From Eoetvoesiella caeni (GTDB taxonomy: Bacteria; Pseudomonadota; Gammaproteobacteria; Burkholderiales; Burkholderiaceae_B): 64,000 nt of DNA. The position numbers and the translations under genes are program-made. Shown piece after piece: positions 9,927-20,450 of the stretch. Each line of letters opens with the position of its first letter. Positions within the stretch are counted from its first letter, which is position 1. The stretch spans positions 115,329 through 179,328 of the forward strand of contig NZ_QNRQ01000009.1 in assembly GCF_003315175.1 (NCBI RefSeq). The letters are read 5' to 3'. The notes under the pieces were generated by a model. It was not told where the DNA came from. It worked only from the letters and a program-made list of their open reading frames with translations, and made no database searches.

Positions 9927-11910
9927 ACGCCTGTGCTCCGGCGCGCTTCAATTTGCGCCACAGGGTGCTGCGGCTTATGCCCAGGATTTCGGCGGCGCGG
10001 GCGCGGTCGCCATTGCATTCTTTCAATGCGGCTTGTATGCGCTGCAGTTCGGCAGCTTCGCGGCTGTCGCGCAAATCGTCGCTGGATGACGTATTGGATA
10101 AATCGTTGCCTGGCGTTGTGCAGCAGAACGCCAGCTCGGGTGCGATAGCCTGCAACTCAAGCGCAACGGCCTCGGCACCCATGCCCGCCGCGCCATGAAA
10201 CGCCGCAAGCCGCTCTATCAGGTTTTCCAATTCTCGGATGTTGCCGGGCCAGGCATAGCCTTGGGAGGCCGCCACAATGGCATCGACCACTCCGTCGTCC
10301 ACGCTTTTGCCATGCCCCAGGCGCCGGGCGACTTTCTCCTTCAAATGCGCCGCCAGCAAAGGCAGGTCTTCGCGCCGCTCGCGCAAAGGCGGCAAGGTAA
10401 TCGACAAGACATTCAGGCGGTAGTACAGGTCGCTGCGGAACTGGCCGGCCTGTATGCGCGCCGCCAAGTCCTGATGCGTGGCGGCTACCACTCGCACATC
10501 GATGGGGATGGGCGCCGTCGAGCCTATGCGCAGCACTTCTTTTTCCTGCAGCACCCGCAACAGCCTGGTTTGCAACGACAAAGGCATTTCGCCGATTTCG
10601 TCCAGGAACACTGTGCCGCGGTGAGCCGCTTCGAACAAGCCCGTTTTGCCGCCACGGCTTGAACCCGTGAACGCGCCTTCGACATAGCCGAACAATTCGC
10701 TTTCCAGCAGCGCCTCTGGAAAGGCCGCGCAATTGATGGCGACGAAAGCCTGCCCGCGGCGGCTGCCTGCATTATGTATGCCCTGCGCCAGCAACTCTTT
10801 GCCGGTGCCGCTTTCGCCCACTATCAGGACCGTGGACTGGCTGTGCGCACAAATCAAGGCGCGGGCCTTGGCTTGCGCAATGGAGGCGCTTTGGCCAATG
10901 ATGTCCGACAGCAGGTACTTGGCCCGCGCCGTGCGCGGCTGAGCGCGCGCGCGCAAATTGCGGTCCAGCCGCTGAATCATCACCTGGTCCTGGCAGACCA
11001 GCACGGCACCCGTGTACCGGCCCTGCTCGGTGACCGGCAAGCGGGTCGTCACCAAGGTGCGTCCGCCCACCTCCTGAACCTGCTCGACTTCCGCCTGCCC
11101 CGACCGCAAGGTATTCTGCAAGCTGAGTTCGGGGCTTACCGAAGCCAGGCGCTGGCCCATCAGTTGCCCCGCCGGCTGCCCCAGTATTTTTTCCATCGAG
11201 GCGTTCACAACCTCGATACGCTCCTCCAGGTCGACGGCGACCACGCCATCTTTAAGCTGGCCCAGGATAATGCCCAGCTTCTCGCGCTTGGCCAGTTCCA
11301 GCCGCGAGATCCGCGCAACCTCGATGGCGTCTTCGATGGCCTCGCGCACCGACTCCTGCGAATACAGCAGCACGCCCTCCAGGCCATAGGCGCGCGCCAG
11401 GTCCACCACCATGCCCGGCGCAACCACCACCTCGATGCCCAGATATTTGAGCTCTTGGACGCAAACTTCGGCGTCTTGTTCGGTCCGGTACGCCCGCAGC
11501 ACCACCTGCAAGCCAAAGACCTCATTGAAATGCGAGACTTCAGGCGCTACCGCGCCGTAGGTAACCAGCGCGATGCGGCGTGAATGGCGCGATGCTTTCG
11601 TCAAAGCGTGCATGGCGTCGAACCCGCCGACCTTTACCAGCACCACGGGCAGGTCCAGGTTCTGGCGCAAAAAACCGCCGTTCGAGCCCGCGGCCACCAC
11701 GGCATCCACTCCCGGGTGCCGGCGCAGGGCTGTAATATCGGCTAGCGCATCGCCATAGGTTTTATCTAGAATATGCACATCGGCCGTTGCGTAGTACTGC
11801 GGCGCCAACTCTTCGAGCAAGGCGCGCAAACCATGAAAGCCGACAGCGACTATGCGCAAGGCCGGGGTGGGAACAGAAACCGAAGTAGGCAAAGTATGAT
11901 TGACATGCAT
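9925..11910 (-). CDS. prpR: sigma-54-dependent activator of the methylcitrate operon, PrpR
   Basis: A 661-aa activator divergent from prpBC-acnD-prpF-prpD. Order of parts: an N-terminal PrpR-type sensory domain (about 10-190), which in the family senses 2-methylcitrate; a PAS-like segment (about 205-310); an AAA+ domain (about 335-570) with Walker A GESGTGKE and the sigma-54 contact loop GAFTGS; and a C-terminal Fis-type helix-turn-helix ([18 protein letters not shown]). GAFTGS shows that it should work with sigma-54 RNA polymerase. I chose the ATG at 11910; an in-frame GTG at 11955 is an alternative that would bring the gene closer to its probable binding sites. Confidence 0.93.
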   Translation of the reverse strand: MHVNHTLPTSVSVPTPALRIVAVGFHGLRALLEELAPQYYATADVHILDKTYGDALADITALRRHPGVDAVVAAGSNGGFLRQNLDLPVVLVKVGGFDAMHALTKASRHSRRIALVTYGAVAPEVSHFNEVFGLQVVLRAYRTEQDAEVCVQELKYLGIEVVVAPGMVVDLARAYGLEGVLLYSQESVREAIEDAIEVARISRLELAKREKLGIILGQLKDGVVAVDLEERIEVVNASMEKILGQPAGQLMGQRLASVSPELSLQNTLRSGQAEVEQVQEVGGRTLVTTRLPVTEQGRYTGAVLVCQDQVMIQRLDRNLRARAQPRTARAKYLLSDIIGQSASIAQAKARALICAHSQSTVLIVGESGTGKELLAQGIHNAGSRRGQAFVAINCAAFPEALLESELFGYVEGAFTGSSRGGKTGLFEAAHRGTVFLDEIGEMPLSLQTRLLRVLQEKEVLRIGSTAPIPIDVRVVAATHQDLAARIQAGQFRSDLYYRLNVLSITLPPLRERREDLPLLAAHLKEKVARRLGHGKSVDDGVVDAIVAASQGYAWPGNIRELENLIERLAAFHGAAGMGAEAVALELQAIAPELAFCCTTPGNDLSNTSSSDDLRDSREAAELQRIQAALKECNGDRARAAEILGISRSTLWRKLKRAGAQA

Positions 11911-11960
11911 GGCCGATATGCCCTTACCTGGCAAGAGATGAAAGCATTGGACCACAGTTG

Positions 11961-11994
11961 TTTCATTTCTGAAAATTGAATTTCATTATTGAAA
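11961..11994. promoter_or_regulatory. tandem TTTCA-N4-TGAAA repeats, candidate PrpR sites
   Basis: Two identical-architecture inverted repeats lie at 11961-11974 and 11981-11994, centre to centre 20 bp apart (two helical turns, same DNA face). They sit between prpR and a sigma-54-like promoter, where an enhancer-binding protein would bind. Assignment to PrpR is inferred from position and divergence. They may also mediate prpR autoregulation. Confidence 0.6.
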
Positions 11995-12004
11995 CATCCA
12001 AATT

Positions 12005-12020
12005 TGGCACCGCAATTGTG
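12005..12020 (+). promoter_or_regulatory. candidate sigma-54 promoter of the prp operon
   Basis: TGGCAC (12005-12010), five bases, then TTGTG (12016-12020) fits the -24/-12 pattern, with GG intact and the -12 dinucleotide GT instead of GC. The predicted transcript start is near 12031, leaving a leader of about 158 nt before prpB. A PrpR with a GAFTGS loop encoded next door supports the call. Confidence 0.6.
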
Positions 12021-12137
12021 TTATGGCGGCCAGCACCGCCCTGCCCTTATTATTCTGCTGTAGAAACAAGAGCTTGAGGACACCGCGCGACGCAACCCAA
12101 GCCGGCGGCGGCGCGCTGGCATGCATGTTGCTTTAGA

Positions 12138-12158
12138 GTCTTATATCTTATATCTCTT
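12138..12158. promoter_or_regulatory. GntR-type operator (site 2) upstream of prpB
   Basis: The left arm GTCTTATAT, the 3-nt centre (CTT, the complement of AAG in site 1) and ATAT of the right arm match the perfect mdh site: 16 of 21 positions, with the last five diverged. It lies about 30 nt upstream of prpB and 120 nt downstream of the sigma-54-like promoter. A bound protein could therefore block elongation or a second promoter. Confidence 0.6.
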
Positions 12159-12188
12159 ACCTCTTTTATCCCTGACAGCGAGACGCAC

Positions 12189-13094
12189 GTGCCAGCCTCA
12201 TCCACTACCCCCATATCTGCCGGCGCCCTGTTCCGGCAAGCGCTCAAAGACGAAACCCCATTGCAAATAGTCGGCGCGATCAACGCCAATCACGCCTTGT
12301 TGGCCAAGCGAGCCGGATTCCGCGCCATTTATGTTTCGGGCGGCGGCGTTGCCGCAGGCTCTTTAGGCTTGCCCGACCTCGGCATCAATACGCTGGACGA
12401 CGTGCTTACCGATGTCAGGCGCATCACCGACGTCTGCGACACGCCCTTGCTGGTCGACGTCGACACGGGCTTCGGGCCGTCGGCCTTCAATATTGCCCGC
12501 ACCATAAAAAGCCTGATCAAGTTCGGTGCGGCGGGCTGCCACATCGAAGACCAGGTCGGCGCCAAGCGCTGCGGCCATCGCCCCGGCAAGGAAATTGTCT
12601 CTACCCAGGAAATGGCGGATCGAGTCAAGGCGGCCGTCGACGCCCGCTACGATGCACAATTCTTCATTATTGCGCGCACCGATGCCATTGCCGTCGATGG
12701 CGTCGATGCCGCACTGGAGCGCGCCCAGGCTTGCGTTGCCGCCGGGGCCGATGCTATTTTTGCCGAAGCGTCGTACGACCTGGCCACCTACCAAACATTC
12801 AGCCAGGCCCTGAGCGTACCGGTGCTGGCCAATATTACCGAATTCGGCCAAACTCCTTTATTCAGCGTCCAGGAATTGGCCGGGGCCGGCGTAGGCATGG
12901 TGCTGTATCCCTTGTCCGCTTTTCGCGCCATGAACAAGGCCGCCGAAACGGTTTACGGCGCCATCCGGCACGACGGTCATCAACGCAATGTCATAGACAT
13001 GATGCAAACGCGCGAAGAACTTTACGAACGCATCGGCTACCACGACTTCGAATCGAAACTGGACCTGCTGTTTGCGCAGGGCAAATCCAAGTAA
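12189..13094 (+). CDS. prpB: 2-methylisocitrate lyase
   Basis: Last step of the methylcitrate cycle, splitting 2-methylisocitrate into pyruvate and succinate. The 301-aa protein belongs to the isocitrate lyase/PEP mutase superfamily. It has the substrate region [13 protein letters not shown], the metal-binding VDVDTGFG, and the catalytic-loop motif [10 protein letters not shown] with its active-site Cys. Translation appears to start at a GTG (12189) that agrees with the family N-terminus; only a weak purine stretch precedes it. It is the first gene of the prp operon, 31 nt before prpC. Confidence 0.95.
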   Translation: MPASSTTPISAGALFRQALKDETPLQIVGAINANHALLAKRAGFRAIYVSGGGVAAGSLGLPDLGINTLDDVLTDVRRITDVCDTPLLVDVDTGFGPSAFNIARTIKSLIKFGAAGCHIEDQVGAKRCGHRPGKEIVSTQEMADRVKAAVDARYDAQFFIIARTDAIAVDGVDAALERAQACVAAGADAIFAEASYDLATYQTFSQALSVPVLANITEFGQTPLFSVQELAGAGVGMVLYPLSAFRAMNKAAETVYGAIRHDGHQRNVIDMMQTREELYERIGYHDFESKLDLLFAQGKSK

Positions 13095-13125
13095 ACACCC
13101 CAAGACAAAACACCAGGAGAGCGAC

Positions 13126-14313
13126 ATGGCAACTACCGGTACAAGAAACAACGCAAAGGACGGCGCAAAAGACAGCGCACCCGCATTCAAGCCCAAGAAA
13201 TCAGTAGCCTTGTCGGGCATTGTGGCCGGCAATACAGCACTGTGCACGGTGGGGCGCAGCGGCAACGACCTGCATTACCGCGGCTACGATATTCTTGACA
13301 TCGCCCACACCTGCCAGTTCGAAGAAATCGCGCATTTGCTGGTACACGGCAGCCTGCCCACCAAGGCCGAACTTGCCGCCTACAAAGAAAAATTGCGCAA
13401 TCTGCGCGGCCTGCCGGCCCAGCTGCAAACCGTGCTGGAATCGCTGCCCGCGGCCAGCCACCCCATGGACGTCATGCGCACCGCGGTTTCGGCGCTGGGA
13501 TGCATGCTGCCTGAAAAAGACGACCACAACCTGCCCGATGCACGCGATATCGCCGACCGGCTCATGGCCAACCTGGGTTCGGCCCTGCTGTACTGGTATC
13601 ACTACAGCCACAACGGCCGCATTATCGACGTACAGACCGACGACGACAGCATAGGCGGCCACTTCCTGCATTTGCTGCATGGAAGCAAGCCCAGCGACGA
13701 ATGGGTGCATGCCATGCACACTTCGCTCAATCTTTACGCCGAACACGAATTCAACGCCTCCACCTTTACTTGCCGCGTCATTGCCGGTACGGGGTCGGAC
13801 ATGTATTCGGCCATCGCCGGCGGCATCGGCGCCTTGCGCGGCCCCAAGCACGGCGGCGCCAACGAAGTGGCCTTCGAAATCCAGAAGCGCTATGCCACGC
13901 CCGACGAAGCCGAGGCCGACATCCGCCGCCGCGTTGAAAACAAAGAAGTGGTGATCGGCTTCGGCCACCCAGTCTATACCGTATCGGACCCGCGCAACCA
14001 GGTCATCAAAGAAGTCGCCCGCAAGCTCTCCAAGACCGCCCAGAACATGAAAATGTTCAATATCGCCGAACGCCTGGAAACCGTCATGTGGGACGCCAAG
14101 AAAATGTTTCCCAACCTGGACTGGTTCTCGGCCGTCTCGTATCACATGATGGGCGTGCCAACCGCCATGTTCACGCCGCTGTTCGTCATTGCGCGCACCG
14201 CCGGATGGGCGGCCCACATTGTCGAGCAGCGTATCGACAACAAGATCATCCGCCCGACCGCCAACTATGTCGGGCCCGAAGACCGAAAATTCGTGCCCCT
14301 GGCAAAGCGCTGA
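13126..14313 (+). CDS. prpC: 2-methylcitrate synthase
   Basis: Condenses propionyl-CoA with oxaloacetate. The 395-aa protein is citrate-synthase-like but lacks the N-terminal domain of GltA and is shorter, as is usual for PrpC. It shows the paired catalytic segments HGGANEVAF and [15 protein letters not shown], with Pro after the catalytic His where GltA has Arg; GHPVY is typical of methylcitrate synthases. The ATG at 13126 follows AGGAGA at 13115-13120. It sits between prpB and acnD. Confidence 0.95.
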   Translation: MATTGTRNNAKDGAKDSAPAFKPKKSVALSGIVAGNTALCTVGRSGNDLHYRGYDILDIAHTCQFEEIAHLLVHGSLPTKAELAAYKEKLRNLRGLPAQLQTVLESLPAASHPMDVMRTAVSALGCMLPEKDDHNLPDARDIADRLMANLGSALLYWYHYSHNGRIIDVQTDDDSIGGHFLHLLHGSKPSDEWVHAMHTSLNLYAEHEFNASTFTCRVIAGTGSDMYSAIAGGIGALRGPKHGGANEVAFEIQKRYATPDEAEADIRRRVENKEVVIGFGHPVYTVSDPRNQVIKEVARKLSKTAQNMKMFNIAERLETVMWDAKKMFPNLDWFSAVSYHMMGVPTAMFTPLFVIARTAGWAAHIVEQRIDNKIIRPTANYVGPEDRKFVPLAKR

Positions 14314-14327
14314 CAGGCACAAGGGCC

Positions 14328-14354
14328 GGGGCGCAGGGCTTCTTGCTGCGCCCC
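14328..14354 (+). promoter_or_regulatory. intercistronic hairpin between prpC and acnD
   Basis: The inverted repeat GGGGCGCAG/CTGCGCCCC (9-bp stem, 9-nt loop) lies in the 84-nt prpC-acnD gap. No T run follows, so it is more likely an mRNA-stabilising or attenuating element than a terminator. Confidence 0.5.
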
Positions 14355-14397
14355 GCGCCAGTCTTCTTCGATCATTACCTTGTTATTTCCGGATGTC

Positions 14398-16992
14398 ATG
14401 AACACAGCAAACCGCAAACCCCTGCCCGGCACCGGCCTGGATTACTTCGATGCACGCTCGGCGGTCGAGGCCATCGAACCCGGCGCCTACGGCAAGCTGC
14501 CGTATACCTCGCGCGTACTGGCCGAAAACCTGGTGCGCCGCTGCGATCCGGCCACCCTGACGGCCTCGCTCAAGCAACTCATCGAGCGCAAGCGCGACCT
14601 GGACTTCCCCTGGTTTCCGGCCCGCGTGGTTTGCCATGACATTCTGGGCCAGACCGCACTGGTCGACCTGGCCGGCCTGCGTGAGGCCATTGCGGCAAAG
14701 GGCGGCGACCCCGCCCAAGTCAATCCGGTCGTGCCGACCCAATTGATCGTCGACCACTCGCTGGCCGTCGAGCATGCCGGTTTCGATCCAGATGCATTCG
14801 AAAAGAATCGCGCTATCGAAGACCGGCGCAACGACGATCGCTTTCATTTCATCGACTGGACCAAGAAGGCGTTCAAGAATGTCGATGTCATTCCGCCGGG
14901 CAACGGCATCATGCATCAAATAAATCTTGAACGCATGTCGCCCGTGGTGCATGCCCTGGAGAGCGTGGCCTTCCCCGATACGCTGGTGGGCACCGACAGC
15001 CATACGCCGCACGTCGATGCGCTGGGCGTGATCGCCATCGGCGTCGGCGGCCTGGAGGCCGAAAGCGTAATGCTTGGCCGCGCGTCCTGGATGCGCCTGC
15101 CCGACATCATCGGCGTCGAACTGACCGGCAAGCTGCGGCCCGGCAGCACCGCCACCGACCTGGTGCTGGCACTTACCGAATTCCTGCGCAACGAAAAAGT
15201 GGTGTCGTCCTACCTGGAGTTCTATGGCGAAGGCGTTGCGCATCTGACCCTGGGCGATCGCGCGACCATCTCGAACATGACGCCCGAATACGGCGCCACG
15301 GCAGCGATGTTCTACATCGACCAGCAAACCATCGACTATCTGAAGCTTACCGGCCGCGAAGACGAGCAAGTCAAGCTGGTGGAAACCTACGCCAAACAGA
15401 CGGGGCTTTGGGCCGACAGCCTGAAAACCGCCGAATACGAACGCGTACTGCAGTTCGACCTTTCAAGCGTCGTGCGTAATATCGCCGGTCCCTCGAACCC
15501 GCACCGCCGCGTTGCGACTTCCGAGCTGGCCGCGCGGGGTATTTCCGGCAAGGTGGAGAACGAGCCCGGCCTGATGCCCGACGGCGCGGTCATCATCGCC
15601 GCGATCACCAGTTGCACCAACACCAGCAATCCCCGCAACGTCATTGCCGCCGGCCTGCTGGCGCGCAATGCCAATGCGCTTGGCCTGGCCCGCAAGCCTT
15701 GGGTCAAGTCCTCGCTGGCGCCGGGCTCCAAAGCGGTTCAGCTATACCTGGAAGACGCGCAGCTCCTGCCCGAACTCGAGCAACTGGGATTCGGCATTGT
15801 CGGCTTCGCCTGCACCACTTGCAACGGCATGAGCGGCGCGCTGGACCCCGCAATTCAACAAGAAGTCGTCAGCCGCGACCTGTACGCCACGGCCGTGCTG
15901 TCGGGCAACCGCAACTTCGACGGCCGCATCCATCCTTACGCCAAGCAAGCCTTCCTGGCTTCGCCTGCATTGGTCGTAGCCTACGCCATCGCCGGCACCA
16001 TTCGCTTCGATATTGAAAAAGACGTGTTGGGCATGGACCGCGGCGGCAAGCCGATCACCCTGAAAGACATCTGGCCGTCCGACGAAGAAATAGATTCTAT
16101 TGTCGCTGCCAGCGTCAAGCCCGAACAATTCCGCCGGGTGTACGAGCCCATGTTCGCCCGCAGCGTCGTTGCCCGCGAACAGCTTAGTCCGCTGTACGAC
16201 TGGCGTCCCGCCAGCACATATATCCGCTGTCCGCCCTATTGGGAAGGTGCGCTGGCCGGTGAGCGCACACTGAAAGGCATGCGCCCCCTGGCAGTACTGG
16301 GCGACAACATCACCACTGACCACCTCTCGCCATCCAATGCCATATTGCCGGACAGCGCAGCGGGCGAATATCTGGCCAGGATGGGCTTGCCCGAAGAAGA
16401 CTTCAATTCCTACGCCACCCATCGCGGCGACCACTTGACCGCGCAGCGGGCCACCTTTGCCAATCCCAAGCTATTGAATGAAATGGTCAAGGACGCAGGC
16501 CAGATCAAGCAAGGCTCTCTGGCGCGCATCGAACCCGAAGGCAAGATCACGCGTATGTGGGAAGCCATTGAAACCTATATGGAGCGCAAGCAGCCGCTGA
16601 TTATCGTGGCCGGCGCCGACTACGGCCAGGGCTCCTCGCGCGATTGGGCCGCCAAGGGCGTGCGCCTGGCCGGCGTGGAGGCCATCGTGGCCGAGGGCTT
16701 CGAACGCATCCATCGCACCAACTTGGTCGGCATGGGCGTGCTGCCTCTGGAGTTCAAGCCAGGGGTGGACCGCAACACACTGAACATCGACGGCACAGAA
16801 ACTTTCGACGTCATTGGCGCATGCACGCCGCTTGCGACGTTGACTTTGGTCGTTCACCGCAAAAACGGCGAGCGTGTCGACGTGCCTGTCACCTGTCGCC
16901 TGGACACGGCCGAAGAAGTATCGATCTACGAGGCCGGCGGAGTACTGCAGCGCTTTGCGCAGGACTTCATCGAATCGACGACAACGGCATAG
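14398..16992 (+). CDS. acnD: Fe/S-dependent 2-methylcitrate dehydratase AcnD
   Basis: An aconitase-superfamily enzyme of the methylcitrate cycle. In characterised systems AcnD dehydrates 2-methylcitrate to a trans-methylaconitate that needs PrpF. The 864-aa protein has the cluster-binding segments [11 protein letters not shown] and ACTTCNGMSG, and the C-terminal swivel motif [13 protein letters not shown]. It differs from AcnA in the residues after the second Cys pair. I chose the ATG at 14398; an in-frame TTG at 14380 is possible. prpF follows, as expected for an AcnD-PrpF pair. Confidence 0.93.
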   Translation: MNTANRKPLPGTGLDYFDARSAVEAIEPGAYGKLPYTSRVLAENLVRRCDPATLTASLKQLIERKRDLDFPWFPARVVCHDILGQTALVDLAGLREAIAAKGGDPAQVNPVVPTQLIVDHSLAVEHAGFDPDAFEKNRAIEDRRNDDRFHFIDWTKKAFKNVDVIPPGNGIMHQINLERMSPVVHALESVAFPDTLVGTDSHTPHVDALGVIAIGVGGLEAESVMLGRASWMRLPDIIGVELTGKLRPGSTATDLVLALTEFLRNEKVVSSYLEFYGEGVAHLTLGDRATISNMTPEYGATAAMFYIDQQTIDYLKLTGREDEQVKLVETYAKQTGLWADSLKTAEYERVLQFDLSSVVRNIAGPSNPHRRVATSELAARGISGKVENEPGLMPDGAVIIAAITSCTNTSNPRNVIAAGLLARNANALGLARKPWVKSSLAPGSKAVQLYLEDAQLLPELEQLGFGIVGFACTTCNGMSGALDPAIQQEVVSRDLYATAVLSGNRNFDGRIHPYAKQAFLASPALVVAYAIAGTIRFDIEKDVLGMDRGGKPITLKDIWPSDEEIDSIVAASVKPEQFRRVYEPMFARSVVAREQLSPLYDWRPASTYIRCPPYWEGALAGERTLKGMRPLAVLGDNITTDHLSPSNAILPDSAAGEYLARMGLPEEDFNSYATHRGDHLTAQRATFANPKLLNEMVKDAGQIKQGSLARIEPEGKITRMWEAIETYMERKQPLIIVAGADYGQGSSRDWAAKGVRLAGVEAIVAEGFERIHRTNLVGMGVLPLEFKPGVDRNTLNIDGTETFDVIGACTPLATLTLVVHRKNGERVDVPVTCRLDTAEEVSIYEAGGVLQRFAQDFIESTTTA

Positions 16993-17083
16993 TGCGCCGG
17001 CCGGCTGCATCTGCACGCCCCCCATCAAATACGGCACCGGCGCCCTTCTATATTTGCAGACGCTGAACAAAAGGAAAAGCTTC

Positions 17084-18274
17084 ATGGCGTATGTACCTCA
17101 AGTCAAAATCCCCGCCACCTATATGCGCGGCGGCACCAGCAAGGGCGTGTTCTTTCGCCTGCAGGACTTGCCGCAAGCCGCGCAAGCGCCGGGTGCGGCG
17201 CGAGACGCGCTATTGCTGCGAGTAATCGGCAGCCCCGACCCCTACGGCAAGCAGATAGACGGTATGGGCGGCGCCACGTCCAGCACCAGCAAAACAGTCA
17301 TCGTCTCTAAAAGCGTGCGCCCCGGCCACGACGTCGATTACCTGTTCGGCCAGGTTTCCATCGACCAGGCTTTTGTCGACTGGAGCGGCAATTGCGGCAA
17401 CCTCTCCGCCGCGGTGGGGCCCTTCGCCATCAGCGCCGGGCTGGTCGATGCCGGCCGCATCCCGCAGGACGGCATGGCCACCGTGCGCATATGGCAGGCC
17501 AACATCGGCAAGACCATCATTGCCCACGTACCCATGACCCACGGCGCTGTCCAGGAAACCGGCGACTTCGAACTTGACGGCGTTACCTTCCCCGCCGCCG
17601 AAGTGCAGCTTGAGTTCATGGATCCGGCCGCTGAAGAAGAAAGCGCGCAGGGCTCGATGTTTCCCACCGGCAACGTGGTCGACGACTTGCCAGTTCCAGG
17701 CCTGGGCGCGCTGAAAGCCACCATGATCAGTGCCGGCATCCCCACCATATTCGTCAATGCCGAAGACGTCGGCTACACCGGCACCGAGTTGCAGGACGCA
17801 ATCAACGGCGACGCCAAAGCCCTGGCGATGTTCGAAACCATACGCGCGCACGGCGCGCTGCGCATGGGTCTCATCACCCATATCGACGAGATCGCCAAGC
17901 GCCAGCACACGCCCAAAGTGGCGTTCGTTGCCAAGCCCGCTTCCTACGTTTCCTCCAGCGGCAAAGCGATTGACGCCGGCGACGTCGACCTGCTGGTGCG
18001 CGCCCTGTCCATGGGCAAGCTGCACCATGCCATGATGGGCACCGCCGCCGTCGCCATCGCCGCCGCCGCGGCGATCCCGGGCACGCTGGTGAATCTCGCG
18101 GCCGGCGGGGGTGAACGCGACGCAGTATGCTTTGGACATCCCTCGGGCACTCTGCAAGTGGGCGCCCAAGCCAGCCAGCAAGACGGCGACTGGGTCATAA
18201 ACAAAGCACTCATGAGCCGCAGCGCCCGCGTGCTGATGGAAGGGTGGGTGCGCGTACCCGGCAACGCGTTCTAA
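17084..18274 (+). CDS. prpF: 2-methylaconitate cis-trans isomerase PrpF
   Basis: A 396-aa DapF-fold isomerase that works with AcnD and converts the AcnD product to the isomer used in the next hydration. The family N-terminus (ATYMRGGTSKGVFF) and the internal GGATSSTSK segment, with the Lys region important in known PrpF, are present. AAGGAAA at 17071-17077 sets the ATG at 17084; the long upstream in-frame extension overlaps acnD and is not needed. Confidence 0.94.
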   Translation: MAYVPQVKIPATYMRGGTSKGVFFRLQDLPQAAQAPGAARDALLLRVIGSPDPYGKQIDGMGGATSSTSKTVIVSKSVRPGHDVDYLFGQVSIDQAFVDWSGNCGNLSAAVGPFAISAGLVDAGRIPQDGMATVRIWQANIGKTIIAHVPMTHGAVQETGDFELDGVTFPAAEVQLEFMDPAAEEESAQGSMFPTGNVVDDLPVPGLGALKATMISAGIPTIFVNAEDVGYTGTELQDAINGDAKALAMFETIRAHGALRMGLITHIDEIAKRQHTPKVAFVAKPASYVSSSGKAIDAGDVDLLVRALSMGKLHHAMMGTAAVAIAAAAAIPGTLVNLAAGGGERDAVCFGHPSGTLQVGAQASQQDGDWVINKALMSRSARVLMEGWVRVPGNAF

Positions 18275-18360
18275 AAATCGCAATAAGAACCCCGGCCAAA
18301 AGGCCAGAGCATCAAGCAGCAAGTCGGGCAAGCCTTTGGTTCGGGGAAAAATTTCCGCGC

Positions 18361-18407
18361 TTGACTGGAAGCCGAAGAACAATGCGTGCGCTTCGGATCC
18401 TAGTCAA
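18361..18407 (+). promoter_or_regulatory. structured leader hairpin before prpD
   Basis: Nested repeats TTGACT/AGTCAA (18361-18366, 18402-18407) and CCGAAG/CTTCGG (18372-18377, 18391-18396) form an imperfect stem with a symmetric internal loop, ending 18 nt before prpD. The prpF-prpD gap is 151 nt, the longest inside the prp operon, so this may modulate prpD expression or be an RNA processing site. No matching protein or ligand is evident. Confidence 0.4.
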
Positions 18408-18425
18408 ATATGAGGCCAGCCCGTT

Positions 18426-19880
18426 ATGAAATCCAATCAGCGCCCCGCCTGGGATCAGGTTCTTGTCGATATCGTGGACTATGTCCGCGACTATCCGATC
18501 ACATCAAAGCTGGCCTACGACACCGCGCGCCTGTGCTTGATCGACACGCTGGGCTGCGGCCTGGAGGCGCTGCAATACCCCGCCTGCACCAAACTGATGG
18601 GCCCCATCGTTCCCGGCACCATCGTGCCCAACGGCGCCAAAGTGCCGGGCACCCGGTTCCAGCTCGATCCCGTGCAAGCCGCCTTCAATATCGGCGCCAT
18701 GATTCGCTGGCTGGACTTCAACGACACCTGGCTGGCGGCCGAATGGGGCCACCCTTCGGACAACCTGGGCGGCATCCTGGCCAGCGCCGACTGGCTTTCG
18801 CGCAATGCGGCGGCAGCGGGCAAAGCCGCCCCGACCATGCGCGATGTGCTCACTGCCATGATCAAGGCGCATGAAATCCAGGGCTGTATTGCGCTGGAGA
18901 ATTCCTTCAATAAAGTAGGCCTGGACCACGTCGTGCTTGTCAAGGTAGCCTCCACCGCCGTGGTGTCCCAACTGCTGGGCCTGTCGCGCGAAGAAACACT
19001 GAATGCAATTTCGCTGGCCTGGGTAGACGGCCAAAGCCTGCGCACCTACCGGCATACACCCAATACCGGCAGCCGCAAAAGCTGGGCCGCGGGCGACGCC
19101 ACCAGCCGGGCGGTGCGCCTTGCGCTGATCGCTCAAACAGGCGAAATGGGCTATCCATCTGTGCTTAGCGCAAGAACCTGGGGCTTTTATGACGTGCTGT
19201 TCAAGGGCCAGACCTTCAAGTTCCAGCTCCCTTACGGCAGCTACGTCATGGAAAACATATTGTTCAAAATATCGTTCCCGGCCGAGTTCCACGCCCAAAC
19301 CGCCGTCGAATGCGCCATGAAGATCCACAAGCTTCTCAAGGCCCAGGGCAAATCCAGCAGCGACATCAGCAGAATAACCATCCGCACCCACGAAGCCTGC
19401 ATCCGCATCATCGATAAACAAGGCCCTCTGGACAACCCCGCCGACCGCGACCACTGCGTGCAATACATGGTGGCCGTCCCCATCCTGTTCGGACGCCTGA
19501 CCGCCGGCGACTACGAAGACCACATCGCCGCCGACCCCCGCATCGACGCCTTGCGCGAAAAAATAATCTGCGTCGAAGACCCGGCCTTCACCGTCGACTA
19601 CCACAACCCCGAAAAGCGCTCCATCGCCAATGCCCTGACAGTCGAATTCAACGACGGCAGCCGCTTGCCCGAAATCGTATGCGAATACCCCCTGGGTCAC
19701 AAACGCCGCCGGCAAGAAGGAATTCCCTTGCTGGAAGCCAAATTCCGCACCAATCTGGCCCGACAGTTCCCTGCCCGCCAGCAACAGCGCATTCTTGAGG
19801 TTTCGCTGGACCAGGCAGGTCTGGAAGCCATGCCGGTGAACGAATATGTTGACCTTTATGTACCCCACGAGCGACTTTGA
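18426..19880 (+). CDS. prpD: 2-methylcitrate dehydratase PrpD (MmgE/PrpD family)
   Basis: A cofactor-independent dehydratase of 2-methylcitrate. The 484-aa protein matches the classical enterobacterial PrpD closely along its whole length as I recall it, for example [52 protein letters not shown] and the terminal [10 protein letters not shown], so it is a true PrpD rather than a distant MmgE relative. GAGG at 18412-18415 precedes the ATG. It is remarkable that it follows acnD and prpF, which do the same step by another route. Confidence 0.93.
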   Translation: MKSNQRPAWDQVLVDIVDYVRDYPITSKLAYDTARLCLIDTLGCGLEALQYPACTKLMGPIVPGTIVPNGAKVPGTRFQLDPVQAAFNIGAMIRWLDFNDTWLAAEWGHPSDNLGGILASADWLSRNAAAAGKAAPTMRDVLTAMIKAHEIQGCIALENSFNKVGLDHVVLVKVASTAVVSQLLGLSREETLNAISLAWVDGQSLRTYRHTPNTGSRKSWAAGDATSRAVRLALIAQTGEMGYPSVLSARTWGFYDVLFKGQTFKFQLPYGSYVMENILFKISFPAEFHAQTAVECAMKIHKLLKAQGKSSSDISRITIRTHEACIRIIDKQGPLDNPADRDHCVQYMVAVPILFGRLTAGDYEDHIAADPRIDALREKIICVEDPAFTVDYHNPEKRSIANALTVEFNDGSRLPEIVCEYPLGHKRRRQEGIPLLEAKFRTNLARQFPARQQQRILEVSLDQAGLEAMPVNEYVDLYVPHERL

Positions 19881-20071
19881 ACGCTTTCCCTGCGCTTAAC
19901 GGCCTGAATCAGAGGGTTCCTTACAACACACGGCGCCCAGAACCCGGCCACGCGGGCCGAATGCTTGATCGGGCCCGTCTTACCATTTAGACTGATTTCT
20001 ATAGCAAGAGACAATCCTCTCTGCTGATTGCAGCATTCCATTTACGCTTCTTAAACCAACGAAGAAACAAC

Positions 20072-20350
20072 GTGAGCCGCCCAGTAGAACACCATCCAGA
20101 GCAACGACGCTTCCAAATAATCGAAAACGGCATCTTGTGCGTGCTTGATTATGAGTTGAACGGAAACACCATGATCGTCATCCACACGGGCGTCCCCCAG
20201 GCCGTGGGCGGGCGCGGCATCGCCGCCGACCTGACCATGCACGCCCTGGACACCGCCCGCCAGAAAGGCTGGCTGGTTCGTCCCGTATGCTCCTACGCCG
20301 ACGCCTATATCCGCCGCCACAAGGAAGACTACGCAGACTTGCTGGCGTAA
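20072..20350 (+). CDS. small GNAT-like N-acetyltransferase (GNAT_C/YidJ-like)
   Basis: A 92-aa protein with the acetyl-CoA-binding pattern GGRGIAADLTMHALDTAR in the middle and the conserved RPVCSYADAYIRRH tail of the small single-domain GNAT proteins. The substrate of this group is unknown. The likely start is the GTG at 20072. It lies alone between prpD and acnB, with about 190 nt on either side, and may be transcribed independently. Confidence 0.75.
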   Translation: MSRPVEHHPEQRRFQIIENGILCVLDYELNGNTMIVIHTGVPQAVGGRGIAADLTMHALDTARQKGWLVRPVCSYADAYIRRHKEDYADLLA

Positions 20351-20450
20351 ATTTCAATAAAAGAGCCCTCTATCAATACATGTTATGCCGGCGCCCAAAG
20401 AACCAAACTTCACAAAAATTCGGAACAACAACACAATAACGCCCCCTTAA

